Notes: generated by a model not told the origin, from the sequence alone. DNA of 15,914 nucleotides from an uncultured Lentisphaeraceae bacterium (GCA_937892925.1 CALBHX010000118.1:1-15914); one strand, 5' to 3'; shown: positions 1 to 7,013, counted from the stretch's first letter. Translations and numbers: made by a program.

Positions 1-191
1 AAAAAGGGCAACCCCGCCGACACCGCCACTCCCCATAGCGCTGGCAACGTTTCCACCGTACCTTCCGCACGTTGCAACAGCCAGACCAAACCTCCTCCTG
101 CGATTGCCATCGCCAAAAGTAGTGGCCCTAATCCATGTACAGAACGCAACAATTGCATCAACTCTCTTCGAACCAACAACCAAAGGATCAT
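1..191 (-). CDS. ABC-2 type transporter permease, N-terminal part (cut by window edge)
   Basis: The ATG at 191-189 overlaps the TGA of the upstream ATPase gene in an ATGA arrangement, which implies translational coupling. The frame stays open for 63 codons to the window edge. The peptide starts MILWLLVRRELMQLLRS, a basic and amphipathic N-terminus typical of ABC-2 permeases. A hydrophobic segment follows at about residues 18-34 (GLGPLLLAMAIAGGGLVWLL) and a second begins near residue 51. Inferred role: membrane subunit of an exporter working with the ATPase at 188-952. The substrate cannot be told from this fragment. The call rests on the coupling to the ATPase and on the hydrophobic pattern, because no diagnostic motif lies in the visible part. 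Confidence 0.75.
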   Translation of the reverse strand, partial: MILWLLVRRELMQLLRSVHGLGPLLLAMAIAGGGLVWLLQRAEGTVETLPALWGVAVSAGLPF

Positions 192-952
192 ATTTCACCT
201 CCTTTTGGAACTTGATCGAAGCCGGCATTAATCACTAACCCCTCTTCTCGTACACCTGAAACGGCGGTTAACGCTACCTCAGCTGATCCTTCATCCGCAA
301 TTAACCGCCCATGTTCTACCACAAGAAAACGTGTACAGCAGGCTGCAAGCAACAATGGATCATGCCCACTCAACAACACATGTGCCCGCCCAGATACATC
401 CCGAATCACCGTTGCCAATTCAGCTCGAAGTTGTGCATCCACCCCAGAAAACGGATCGTCCAACACCAATACCGATGGCATCGTTAAAATAGCCTCCGCT
501 AACGCCACTCGTCGACGAAACCCAAATGATAAAGCACCAATCCGTTCACGGCGAACCTCTATTAGTCCACAACGCTCCATCGCCTCCCTCACTCGCCGGC
601 GAATTCGTAAAAACCGCTCACCCCGCAACCTAGCCCGAAACCGCAGATACTGAGCCACCCCCATTTCTTCATATAATGGAGCTTGTTCCGTCAAATAACC
701 CACTCTGCGACGATACGCAATACCCGCGTCTGTACGAAATCGCTTTGTTCGTCCCCCTAGATCTGTTACAGCAAGCATCACCTGCCCGACCTGAGGCACC
801 AGGGCTGCAGCAGCCAAGCCCAACAACGTACTCTTTCCGGCACCATTTCCACCCACCACCCCAACCACTTCACCAGGTACAACCCGAAATGATGCACCGG
901 CGATACCACGCCCTGGCGCATATAGAAAAGTTGCCTCCTCCATCTCCAGCAT
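188..952 (-). CDS. ABC transporter ATP-binding protein (ABC-2 exporter type)
   Basis: A 254-aa nucleotide-binding subunit. Visible motifs are Walker A GGNGAGKS (residues 34-41), Q-loop Gln90 in GYLTEQAPLYEEM, a signature region LSFGFRRRVALA (141-152), Walker B VLVLDDPFSGVD (161-172) and H-loop His197 in LLSGHDP. The overall layout is that of ATPases of two-component ABC-2 exporters. Two points are unusual. The signature reads LSFGF rather than LSGGQ. The residue after the Walker B aspartate, normally the catalytic glutamate, is Asp166 (LDDP instead of LDEP). The start at 952 is supported by AGGTGA about 7 nt upstream. The gene lies 24 nt after the threonine ammonia-lyase stop, so it is probably read from that promoter, and its 3' end overlaps the permease start. 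Exporter type is inferred; the substrate is unknown. Confidence 0.93.
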   Translation of the reverse strand: MLEMEEATFLYAPGRGIAGASFRVVPGEVVGVVGGNGAGKSTLLGLAAAALVPQVGQVMLAVTDLGGRTKRFRTDAGIAYRRRVGYLTEQAPLYEEMGVAQYLRFRARLRGERFLRIRRRVREAMERCGLIEVRRERIGALSFGFRRRVALAEAILTMPSVLVLDDPFSGVDAQLRAELATVIRDVSGRAHVLLSGHDPLLLAACCTRFLVVEHGRLIADEGSAEVALTAVSGVREEGLVINAGFDQVPKGGEI

Positions 953-976
953 GGATATTTCACCTGCTGTACAAAC

Positions 977-2185
977 TCAAGCACGTAATAGGTGATATCC
1001 AGCAGCTTCGAGCGCTCCATGAATCTCACCTATTTGTTCAAAATCACGCGTCTCAAGTTGCAAATTCAGCACACACGAGGCGAGCGCCGTATCCATCCCA
1101 GAAGGGCCATAATTCACGCCAACAACATTCCCTCCGCACTTGGACACGATCCCGGAAACAGCGGCCAACTGCCCCGGTTTATCCGGAAGCGTCAGCCGGA
1201 TCTCCGCCCGCCGACCACTCGCCAACAATCCGCGATAAATCACACGACTTAAAATATTTACATCGATATTCCCACCTGAAAGCAAGCAACAAACTTTTTT
1301 TCCTTTCAGCTCCGGCACCTTGTCATAAATCATTGCCGCCACAGAAACAGCTCCGGCTCCTTCACAAACCAACTTACGTTGTTCAATCAAAAACAGAATT
1401 GCGGCAGCGATTTCATCCTCCGATACCGTTACAATACCATCCACGTACTGATTCACCAGCTCAAAAGTCAAATCTCCTGGATGCTTTACGGCAATTCCAT
1501 CGGCAAACGTATTTGCCGATGAAAGCGTCAATTTATCCTGTGCTTCAATCGAGCGTTTCATACTCGGAGCCTCTGCCGCCTGCACACCGTAAATCTTACA
1601 CTCCGGGCGCAAATGCTTGATGGCATAAGCCACGCCGGAAATCAGCCCGCCGCCGCCCACCGGCACAAACACAGCATCCACATCCGGCAACTGCTCCAAA
1701 ATCTCCAGCCCGATTGTCCCCTGTCCTGCAATCACATCCGGGTCGTCAAATGGATGAACAAATGTCATCCTGCGTTTTCTGCACAATTCCTGAGCATAAG
1801 TACTTGCATCATCATATGACCCCGGCACCAAATGTACCTCTGCTCCATAACTTTTAGTGGCCTCAACCTTAGCAATCGGCGCGATGTCTGGCATACAAAT
1901 TACAGCTTTCGCGCCACGCTTCTGTGCTCCTAACGCCACACCCTGAGCATGATTCCCCGCACTACAGGCAATGACCCCATGCGCCAATTCCTCATCCGTC
2001 AATTTGGAAATCTTATAGTAAGCACCTCGCACCTTAAACGATCCAGTCACCTGAAGGTTTTCGGTTTTCAACCAGACCTCGGCACTCGAAGAAAGTTTAG
2101 GGGCATAAATCAAGTCCGTTTTACGCGCCACCGCACGGAGCACTTCTGCTGCTTGGCGAATATTCTCCAAAGTCAACTGCGACAT
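977..2185 (-). CDS. ilvA: Threonine ammonia-lyase (threonine dehydratase), PLP-dependent, with C-terminal ACT domain
   Basis: This 402-aa enzyme should deaminate L-threonine (and serine) to 2-oxobutanoate, in the cytoplasm, as the first step of isoleucine synthesis or in threonine breakdown. The fold type II PLP domain is clear: the PLP lysine is Lys51 in TGSFKVRGA, the substrate and PLP loop is SAGNHAQG (75-82), and the phosphate-binding glycine loop is GGGGL (177-181). Residues from about 325 to the end form one ACT domain starting RRAEIRLTLPDKPGQLAAV. That matches the roughly 400-aa single-ACT form rather than the long E. coli IlvA with two regulatory domains or the short TdcB without one. 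ACT domains usually confer allosteric control by an amino acid. It is the first gene of its operon, with an ABC exporter downstream. The biosynthetic or catabolic role cannot be decided here. Confidence 0.95.
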   Translation of the reverse strand: MSQLTLENIRQAAEVLRAVARKTDLIYAPKLSSSAEVWLKTENLQVTGSFKVRGAYYKISKLTDEELAHGVIACSAGNHAQGVALGAQKRGAKAVICMPDIAPIAKVEATKSYGAEVHLVPGSYDDASTYAQELCRKRRMTFVHPFDDPDVIAGQGTIGLEILEQLPDVDAVFVPVGGGGLISGVAYAIKHLRPECKIYGVQAAEAPSMKRSIEAQDKLTLSSANTFADGIAVKHPGDLTFELVNQYVDGIVTVSEDEIAAAILFLIEQRKLVCEGAGAVSVAAMIYDKVPELKGKKVCCLLSGGNIDVNILSRVIYRGLLASGRRAEIRLTLPDKPGQLAAVSGIVSKCGGNVVGVNYGPSGMDTALASCVLNLQLETRDFEQIGEIHGALEAAGYHLLRA

Positions 2186-2212
2186 ACTCTCTCGCTTTCC
2201 TTATTCACTTAC

Positions 2213-2221
2213 AGTATAACA
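2213..2221 (-). promoter_or_regulatory. Extended -10 promoter for the threonine ammonia-lyase operon
   Basis: The minus strand reads TGTTATACT, an extended -10 box (TGn plus TATACT), ending 27 nt before the ATG at 2185. There is no good -35 at 16-18 nt, as is usual for extended -10 promoters. The predicted leader is about 20 nt and carries a purine-rich GGAAAGCGAGAG ahead of the start. The same 9-mer precedes two other operons in this window. Confidence 0.55.
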
Positions 2222-2351
2222 TAACTTCAATGGTTCATTTTCATACCGCAGAAATTCCACCCAAAAAAGATTTTAGAACGCCTCAAATGACGGAAAACTC
2301 GAAGGCGACTCGACTTCTACAAACACATATAATTATTCTGGAGAACAAACA

Positions 2352-2385
2352 ACACTTCTGCGTTACTCAAATAACGCACACTTCT
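2352..2385. repeat. Hairpin flanked by 8-bp direct repeats
   Basis: ACACTTCT occurs at 2352-2359 and again at 2378-2385. Between the copies lies an inverted repeat, GCGTTA (2360-2365) and TAACGC (2372-2377), with a 6-nt loop. The pair extends to TGCGTTA/TAACGCA if one base of each direct repeat is counted. It lies in the divergent region, about 130 bp upstream of the ilvA -10 box. There is no T-run, so it is not an intrinsic terminator. It could be a regulator site or the footprint of a small insertion. Confidence 0.4.
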
Positions 2386-2445
2386 TAAAAAACATTCCGA
2401 TGGTGCACATACCCACATTAAACCCAGGGCGGATTGAATATGCAG

Positions 2446-2520
2446 TCACCCCGAGTTCAAGGTAAGGCTGAGGCGGCTACATTTTGTTTCCGGTGAGTGG
2501 TTCACACAAGCAGGTCACAG
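2446..2520. repeat. Intergenic repeat element, copy A (possible IS-end relic)
   Basis: This stretch shares TCACCCCGAG followed within 2 nt by CAAGGT, and a downstream GCAGGTCA (2510-2517), with the element at 13796-13850. The middle parts differ. The segment GGCTACATTTTGTTTCC inside it resembles, from memory, repeated terminal sequences of IS21-family elements, but no transposase is present. The right end abuts the exbB promoter. GTCACAG is repeated with an 11-bp period at 2514-2520 and 2525-2531, just upstream of the -10 box. The rest of the 2222-2548 region shows no coding sequence that I can support. Confidence 0.4.
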
Positions 2521-2548
2521 TAACGTCACAGCGCGGTAAATGGTGGTG

Positions 2549-2557
2549 TGTTATACT
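2549..2557 (+). promoter_or_regulatory. Extended -10 promoter for the exbB operon
   Basis: TGTTATACT (TGn plus TATACT) lies 30 nt before the ATG at 2588. There is no convincing -35 box. Instead, two GTCACAG copies one helical turn apart (2514-2531) lie where an activator or RNA polymerase could contact DNA. A start of transcription near 2564 rules out the upstream in-frame TTG at 2567 as a normal start. Confidence 0.55.
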
Positions 2558-2587
2558 GGATAAACATTGCAGAAAGGAAGAGACTCG

Positions 2588-3262
2588 ATGATGTTACTAG
2601 CTTTTTTCGCAAATGTTGACGCGCAGATGACATTGGCACAAGCGTGGGAATACGGCGGTTGGTTAATGTGGGTATTACTCGCTATGAGCGTAGCCGGCGT
2701 CTCTATTTGTCTCTATTTTCTGGCGACACTACGTATAGACACAGTGACCCCACGACGCCTGCGCCGCGATTTGCCAACCTATCTGGTTGCGGACGACCCA
2801 AATGAAGCGCGACGGCTTTGTGAAGATAAACCTTCACCACTTTCTTCGGTGATATTGGCCACACTAGATGCCATTCGTAACGCGCCGCGCGCCAATGCAG
2901 AACTGATCGCAAAAGTAGCTGAGAGTGAGGGTTCCCGTCAAGCCGAACAAATTCAGGGTCAAACCCAATGGTTACTCGACATCGCCACGCTTGCCCCCAT
3001 GGTAGGGCTGCTGGGGACGGTATTAGGCATGTTTCAGGCTTTCGGCGCCGTAGCATCTAATGTAGCTGCAGCGAAACCAACACTGCTTGCCGAGGGTGTG
3101 TCTAAAGCGATTGTAACCACCATCTTTGGTTTACTGGTTGCAATTCCATCCATGGCGTTTTACGCGTATTTCCGACGCCGTGCTGGACGGTTGGTGTCGG
3201 AATTAGAAGGAGCCTGTGCCGAGTTAGTAGCCATTATCAGCAGTAAACATGCTCAGGAATAA
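2588..3262 (+). CDS. exbB: MotA/TolQ/ExbB family proton channel protein
   Basis: A 224-aa inner-membrane protein with the ExbB/TolQ layout. TM1 is at about 25-48, there is a cytoplasmic region, TM2 is at 129-153 with the family motif LAPMVGLLGTVLGMFQAF (135-152), and TM3 is at 170-195 (SKAIVTTIFGLLVAIPSMAF). ExbB forms a pentamer that, with ExbD, uses proton flow to drive a periplasmic partner. I chose the ATG at 2588 because AAAGGAAGAG precedes it at good spacing. An in-frame TTG at 2567 would start almost at the predicted transcript end. The N-terminus LLAFFANVDA is mildly hydrophobic but too short for a clear signal peptide. ExbD follows after 6 nt. No TonB-like gene is present, so whether it serves a TonB-, Tol- or Mot-type task is open. 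Confidence 0.93.
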   Translation: MMLLAFFANVDAQMTLAQAWEYGGWLMWVLLAMSVAGVSICLYFLATLRIDTVTPRRLRRDLPTYLVADDPNEARRLCEDKPSPLSSVILATLDAIRNAPRANAELIAKVAESEGSRQAEQIQGQTQWLLDIATLAPMVGLLGTVLGMFQAFGAVASNVAAAKPTLLAEGVSKAIVTTIFGLLVAIPSMAFYAYFRRRAGRLVSELEGACAELVAIISSKHAQE

Positions 3263-3268
3263 CTTGTT

Positions 3269-3739
3269 ATGAACTTCCGTAAAAGGCAGGGAATACTTCC
3301 CCAGTTTCAAATGACGGCCATGATGGATATCGTCTTCCTGTTACTATGTTTTTTCATCACATCGTCAGTCTTTTCGCAATGGGAAAATGAGGTAGATCTG
3401 GTATTACCCTCCGCGCGATCCGGCCAGAGTTCCACCAGGTTGCCGGGTGAACTTATTTTAAATGTAGCACGCGATGGTTCGGTTACTGTAAATCAGCGAA
3501 CCTTTCGTGGTGAGGAGTTAGACGAATTATTAAAAAAGGTAGCCGACTACCTTCCAGGACAACCAGTAATCATTCGTGCCGACAGAACCGCATCTTACGG
3601 CGTATTTATGCGTGTTGTTGATGCGTGTCGAATGGTTGGGATTTCCGATCTGTCACTGGCAACACTCGAAGCGGAGCCTTCATCCGCCACTTCAGAGAAG
3701 CCTAAAACGTCTTTCCCAGAGCATGCTGTACGGAAGTAA
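3269..3739 (+). CDS. exbD: ExbD/TolR family biopolymer transport protein
   Basis: This 156-aa partner of ExbB has a short cytoplasmic N-terminus, one transmembrane helix (about 18-36) and a periplasmic domain. The conserved protonatable aspartate is Asp20 in MTAMMDIVFLLLCFF. The periplasmic part ends with the family pattern VIIRADRTASYGVFMRVVDACRMVGI (written in two parts: VIIRADRTASYGV, then FMRVVDACRMVGI), followed by a hydrophilic tail. AGGA at 3255-3258, inside the end of exbB, serves as its ribosome site, so translation is probably coupled. It is very likely co-transcribed with exbB and the two genes downstream. Confidence 0.93.
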   Translation: MNFRKRQGILPQFQMTAMMDIVFLLLCFFITSSVFSQWENEVDLVLPSARSGQSSTRLPGELILNVARDGSVTVNQRTFRGEELDELLKKVADYLPGQPVIIRADRTASYGVFMRVVDACRMVGISDLSLATLEAEPSSATSEKPKTSFPEHAVRK

Positions 3740-3743
3740 CACG

Positions 3744-4037
3744 ATGCAAGGCTGGATCTTCGAAGCTGCCATGTTAATTGCCTTCGGGTGCAGTTGGCCA
3801 GCTTCTATTGTGAAGTCGTTACGTACTCGCTTTGTCCGTGGGAAATCTCCAATATTTATGGCTATTGTGTTGTTGGGATACGCCTGCGGTATTCTTCACA
3901 AGGTACTCAATCCACCACCAGAAACAGCCGGGTTTCTAGCACGGCATATCCTGTGGCTATACTGGTTGGACATGGCGTTGGTAGGTACGGATCTAGCACT
4001 CTATTTTCGGTTTCGTAAAAATAAAGAACAACATTAA
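3744..4037 (+). CDS. Small SemiSWEET/PQ-loop-like membrane protein
   Basis: A 97-aa protein starting at the ATG at 3744, with GGAAG 7 nt upstream and the exbD stop only 4 nt away. A longer open frame back to 3576 merely overlaps exbD and has no ribosome site of its own. Three hydrophobic segments are visible: about 4-20 (IFEAAMLIAFGCSWPAS), 37-51 (IFMAIVLLGYACGIL) and 66-88 (ARHILWLYWLDMALVGTDLALYF, shown as ARHILWLYWLD plus MALVGTDLALYF). Trp18-Pro19 in the first helix, followed by a basic loop ending GKSP (33-36), is the pattern of PQ-loop/SemiSWEET half-transporters. Those dimerise to move sugars or other small molecules. I recall similar orphan proteins of about 90 aa in gut anaerobes, but the substrate is unknown and the family link is by motif only. 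Confidence 0.85.
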   Translation: MQGWIFEAAMLIAFGCSWPASIVKSLRTRFVRGKSPIFMAIVLLGYACGILHKVLNPPPETAGFLARHILWLYWLDMALVGTDLALYFRFRKNKEQH

Positions 4038-4075
4038 GAGCGATGATTGTATCGCACCGTTTCGGAGATAAGGTC

Positions 4076-4981
4076 ATGTTCCGTACAGTCATGTTAATCA
4101 GCTGCTTCGCTCTTGGGTGGTTTTGCCCAAAATTAGCCATACTCAGGCCTCTGATGCCCTGGCTCCTAGTTTACATGCTAACGATCGTCTTTCTCCGGAT
4201 GGAACTCACACCGCGAGCCGTCAGTTGGCGCCATGGACTAGTTCTCGTGGCCAATGTCGGTACCGCCTTTGCCCTCTGGGGAAGTTTATTATACTTTGGT
4301 GCTCCAGAACGATTTGCACAAGCCGCGTTTTTTACTGCCATCACGCCAACGGCTACTGCAGCTCCGGTTATTGTGAACCTATTAGGCGGAAGCATCACCT
4401 TTGCTTCCATGGGTTTTCTGTTCGGAGCAGTGATTATCAGTGCCGTGTTGCCTATGGCCATACCCCTCATCCTACATCGTTCGGCTTGGAGCGTCATGCC
4501 CATGATTGGTTGCCGCGTAGGATTCGTTACGCTACTTCCACTCCTAGCAGCCGTAATCCTGCGCCGTGTGTTTGGTGCGCGTGCACGTTCAATCGGTAAG
4601 CGACTCACAGCATCCACACTTTACACCTGGATGGCATTAGTGGCCATTATTGCTGCCTCGGCCTCTGAAACACTCGCCGCCCACGCGACAGAATATCCCC
4701 GTTCAGACATATTTTGGGTACTATTCATGGATCTACTCATATGTATTTTTTTGTTTGCTCTCGGTGCCCTGATCGGATGGCCTAACCACACACGTGAATG
4801 TTCTCAATTGTTGGGTCAAAAAAATACCTCCTACACCACTTATTTAGCTTTTGCCTGTGGTGCCCCTTTCGCCGCCCTTGGCCCTGCATTCTACGTATTC
4901 TTCCATAACGCCTGGAATGGAATTCAATTAATTTTTCACCGAGATAATGCAACCGACACATCGACAGTACACAAGCAATAA
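4076..4981 (+). CDS. BASS/SBF-like (bile acid:sodium symporter superfamily) membrane transporter
   Basis: A 301-aa polytopic membrane protein with roughly nine or ten hydrophobic segments. Two stretches match the unwound, substrate-binding crossover helices of the BASS/SBF fold: TAITPTATAAPVIVNLLGGS (87-106) and GQKNTSYTTYLAFACGAPFA (247-266). Members are often Na+-driven carriers of organic anions; the substrate here is unknown. I preferred the ATG at 4076, which has GGAG at 4064-4067 (8-nt spacing) and leads straight into TM1. The frame is also open from an ATG at 4043, 5 nt after the previous stop, but only a weak AAGAG precedes that one. It is probably the last gene of the operon. A 12-bp palindrome, AAGTTATAACTT, spans its stop codon at 4980-4991, with no terminator-like T-run. 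Confidence 0.85.
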   Translation: MFRTVMLISCFALGWFCPKLAILRPLMPWLLVYMLTIVFLRMELTPRAVSWRHGLVLVANVGTAFALWGSLLYFGAPERFAQAAFFTAITPTATAAPVIVNLLGGSITFASMGFLFGAVIISAVLPMAIPLILHRSAWSVMPMIGCRVGFVTLLPLLAAVILRRVFGARARSIGKRLTASTLYTWMALVAIIAASASETLAAHATEYPRSDIFWVLFMDLLICIFLFALGALIGWPNHTRECSQLLGQKNTSYTTYLAFACGAPFAALGPAFYVFFHNAWNGIQLIFHRDNATDTSTVHKQ

Positions 4982-4982
4982 G

Positions 4983-5057
4983 TTATAACTTTACCTGAGC
5001 ATTACGCATACGATCGTAGACGGACGACATTGTGCCTTGATTTTTTCTTGTTGTCAT
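4983..5057 (-). CDS. Candidate 24-aa small ORF antisense to the heparinase leader
   Basis: AAAGGATAATT precedes an ATG at 5057 on the minus strand, a good ribosome-site arrangement (6-nt spacing). The frame reads MTTRKNQGTMSSVYDRMRNA and ends at 4983, immediately after the BASS gene stop. It has no recognised homology and no strong promoter. The ribosome site is the only real support, and a chance occurrence is likely. It lies across the promoter of the heparinase gene. Confidence 0.15.
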   Translation of the reverse strand: MTTRKNQGTMSSVYDRMRNAQVKL

Positions 5058-5060
5058 AAT
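5052..5060 (+). promoter_or_regulatory. Probable extended -10 promoter for the heparinase-like gene
   Basis: TGTCATAAT is an extended -10 box (TGn plus CATAAT, 5 of 6 to consensus), 63 nt before the ATG at 5124. A weak TTGTGC lies 19 nt upstream at 5030-5035. The inferred leader is about 57 nt. The gene could also be read through from the exbB operon, since no intrinsic terminator is visible between 4981 and 5052. Confidence 0.4.
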
Positions 5061-5123
5061 TATCCTTTGCTTTACTACTCTTAAGTACGCGAGACAGTGC
5101 CCATATTCAAAAGAGGATGTCTT

Positions 5124-7013
5124 ATGACACGATTTACCTTGCTCTGGCTTTCCAGTCTCAGCCTTTGCATATTTACCTTTCACATACACGCTTCCCCTCT
5201 GGAAGCCGTGCAAAAAGCTCAAAAGAGAATCCTTCCAGAGTTACATCAAAATGGAGCACGGTTACTTCCGAATTACGTAAACCGTAAAGCTTGGGAAAAC
5301 CTAATAAAAGTACGAGAAATCGATACAGAACAACTTCTTGAACATGCCCGACGCATTTTAAGACAGGAGATGCCCCCCTTCCCTCTAGAGGCGTTTTATG
5401 ATTTTTCTCAAAACGGTAACCGTTATCGATTCCAGCGTGCTAACGGACGCCGGTGGGATCGCCTATGGACACTTTGCATAGCTGAAGCCGTAGAAGGAAA
5501 AGGACAATTTCTTGCAGCGATTGCGGAGACTATCGCAGGTAAACATGGAATAAGCCGAGATCCCACTTGGGTTCTTTCCGCACATGATCGAGCGTTAAAG
5601 AATATAAAGGGTGAACAAATCACCATCGATCTTGCCTCTTCAAATTACGCCTGGCAGTTAGCAGAGTGGTTAGCTTGTTTCAACTCAGCCTTGCCAAAAA
5701 ACGTAGTTGCTGCAGGCGTAAAAGCTGTCTACAAATTCGTATTAGAACCTTACCTTGAAATGGCATATACCGGGAACTATACCAACTGGTGGACAAAATC
5801 TGACGCAAATTGGAATCCTGTTTGTCACGCCGGTGTAGTAGGAGCAGCCTTAGCAATTCCAATGATGCCAGATGCGGATCGGGCATTGATTGTGGCCTCC
5901 GCCGAAATTTGTGTCCGCAAGTTTCTCACAGGATTTACACCCGATGGGTGGACCGGCGAAGGTGTAGGCTATTGGGGATATGGTTTTGGGCATTTTGCCC
6001 AACTATGCGAAACTGTCCGTCGAGCCACACGGGGCAAAGAAGATTGGCTGTTATGGCCTGAAGTGAGGAAACCAGCAATGGCAACACCATTATCACGCCT
6101 CACGGGGAATCTCTTCCCCATTGTTGCAGATTGCAGTATGAACGTTGGCGCAGATGAGGCTCTGACAGCTTGGCTTGGAGCACGACTGCGCTTCCCCGTC
6201 AATACAAAAATTTCCGTGAAAAAGCGCCTAGACTTTCCAGCATCATTTCTTTTCACACCTACCGCTGTCCAACAATCCGCTCAACAGATTGCCCCTTTCA
6301 TTCTTCCTAAGCGTACATGGTTCCCGGATGCACAAATTCTCATCGAACGTACACCACGGCTCACTCTAATGGCCATGGGGAATCACAACGGAGTGCCTCA
6401 CAACCACAACGATTGTGGTACTTTTACCCTGGCTCTTGATGGTGTGCCCGTCATTACTGATCTCGGTGGTGAAGAATATACCGCACGCACGTTCTCTTCT
6501 CGCCGTTACGAAAGTGAGTTATTAAACTCATTCGGACACCCTGTTCCTCGGCCGGCTGACACACTGCAAGCGACTGGCACCAAAGCCGCTGCGCGTGTTG
6601 AATCCGTCACATTTTCAGAGAAAGAAGATCAACTCGTTTTTGACCTTAGTGCCGCCTACCCAAACGCTACTGGGTTAAGACGTCTCCAACGAACTTTTAC
6701 ATGGAAACGCCGACCTACCCCTGTTTTAGAACTGGAAGATCGCGTTATTTTCGACACACCACAGTCTTTTGAATCTGCACTGACCACATGGGGCACCTGT
6801 ACCCAAGAAAAACGGAATATTCTGGCTTTTACTTTTGAAGGAAAAACAATTCGTGTTCAAGTTGTTACGTCTGCGCCATGGCATTTGGTTAAAGCCAATA
6901 TCACAGGGACACCCATGGGAAAAGTCTGGCAAGCACGTACTCCTAAACGTTACGCCATCCGTTTTGATAAACCTGTAACCTCAGGACGTATTCTTCTAAA
7001 GATGACTGAATAA
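5124..7013 (+). CDS. Secreted heparinase II/III family protein
   Basis: A 629-aa protein with a clear signal peptide (residues 1-23, hydrophobic core LLWLSSLSLCIFTF, likely cleavage after IHA). The N-terminal half (about 60-370) is Trp- and Ala-rich and helical, consistent with the alpha/alpha-toroid of polysaccharide lyases; note NYTNWWTKSDANWNPVCHAG. The C-terminal part fits the heparinase II/III-like beta-sandwich domain (PF07940). The hallmark is GNHNGVPHNHNDCGTF (419-434, with His421, His426, His428 and Asp430), followed by LDGVPVITDLGGEEY. Such enzymes cleave uronate-containing polysaccharides (heparin or heparan, alginate and others) by beta-elimination, outside the cytoplasm. The substrate cannot be assigned. 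I chose the ATG at 5124 because AGAGG precedes it by 7 nt and it begins the signal peptide; an in-frame GTG at 5097 has neither. Confidence 0.9.
   Translation: MTRFTLLWLSSLSLCIFTFHIHASPLEAVQKAQKRILPELHQNGARLLPNYVNRKAWENLIKVREIDTEQLLEHARRILRQEMPPFPLEAFYDFSQNGNRYRFQRANGRRWDRLWTLCIAEAVEGKGQFLAAIAETIAGKHGISRDPTWVLSAHDRALKNIKGEQITIDLASSNYAWQLAEWLACFNSALPKNVVAAGVKAVYKFVLEPYLEMAYTGNYTNWWTKSDANWNPVCHAGVVGAALAIPMMPDADRALIVASAEICVRKFLTGFTPDGWTGEGVGYWGYGFGHFAQLCETVRRATRGKEDWLLWPEVRKPAMATPLSRLTGNLFPIVADCSMNVGADEALTAWLGARLRFPVNTKISVKKRLDFPASFLFTPTAVQQSAQQIAPFILPKRTWFPDAQILIERTPRLTLMAMGNHNGVPHNHNDCGTFTLALDGVPVITDLGGEEYTARTFSSRRYESELLNSFGHPVPRPADTLQATGTKAAARVESVTFSEKEDQLVFDLSAAYPNATGLRRLQRTFTWKRRPTPVLELEDRVIFDTPQSFESALTTWGTCTQEKRNILAFTFEGKTIRVQVVTSAPWHLVKANITGTPMGKVWQARTPKRYAIRFDKPVTSGRILLKMTE

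Noticed and set aside
676..1620. Long plus-strand open frame (314 codons)
   Set aside because: It runs antisense through the ABC ATPase and threonine ammonia-lyase, is rich in His, Pro and Ser, and has no family motifs; a shadow of codon bias.
2567..2587. TTG start seven codons upstream for exbB
   Set aside because: It lies only a few bases after the predicted transcription start, and the AAAGGAAGAG ribosome site falls downstream of it, matching the ATG at 2588.
4043..4075. ATG at 4043 as the start of the BASS-like gene
   Set aside because: It has only weak AAGAG upstream, whereas the in-frame ATG at 4076 has GGAG at ideal spacing and begins the first membrane helix. It is not fully excluded.
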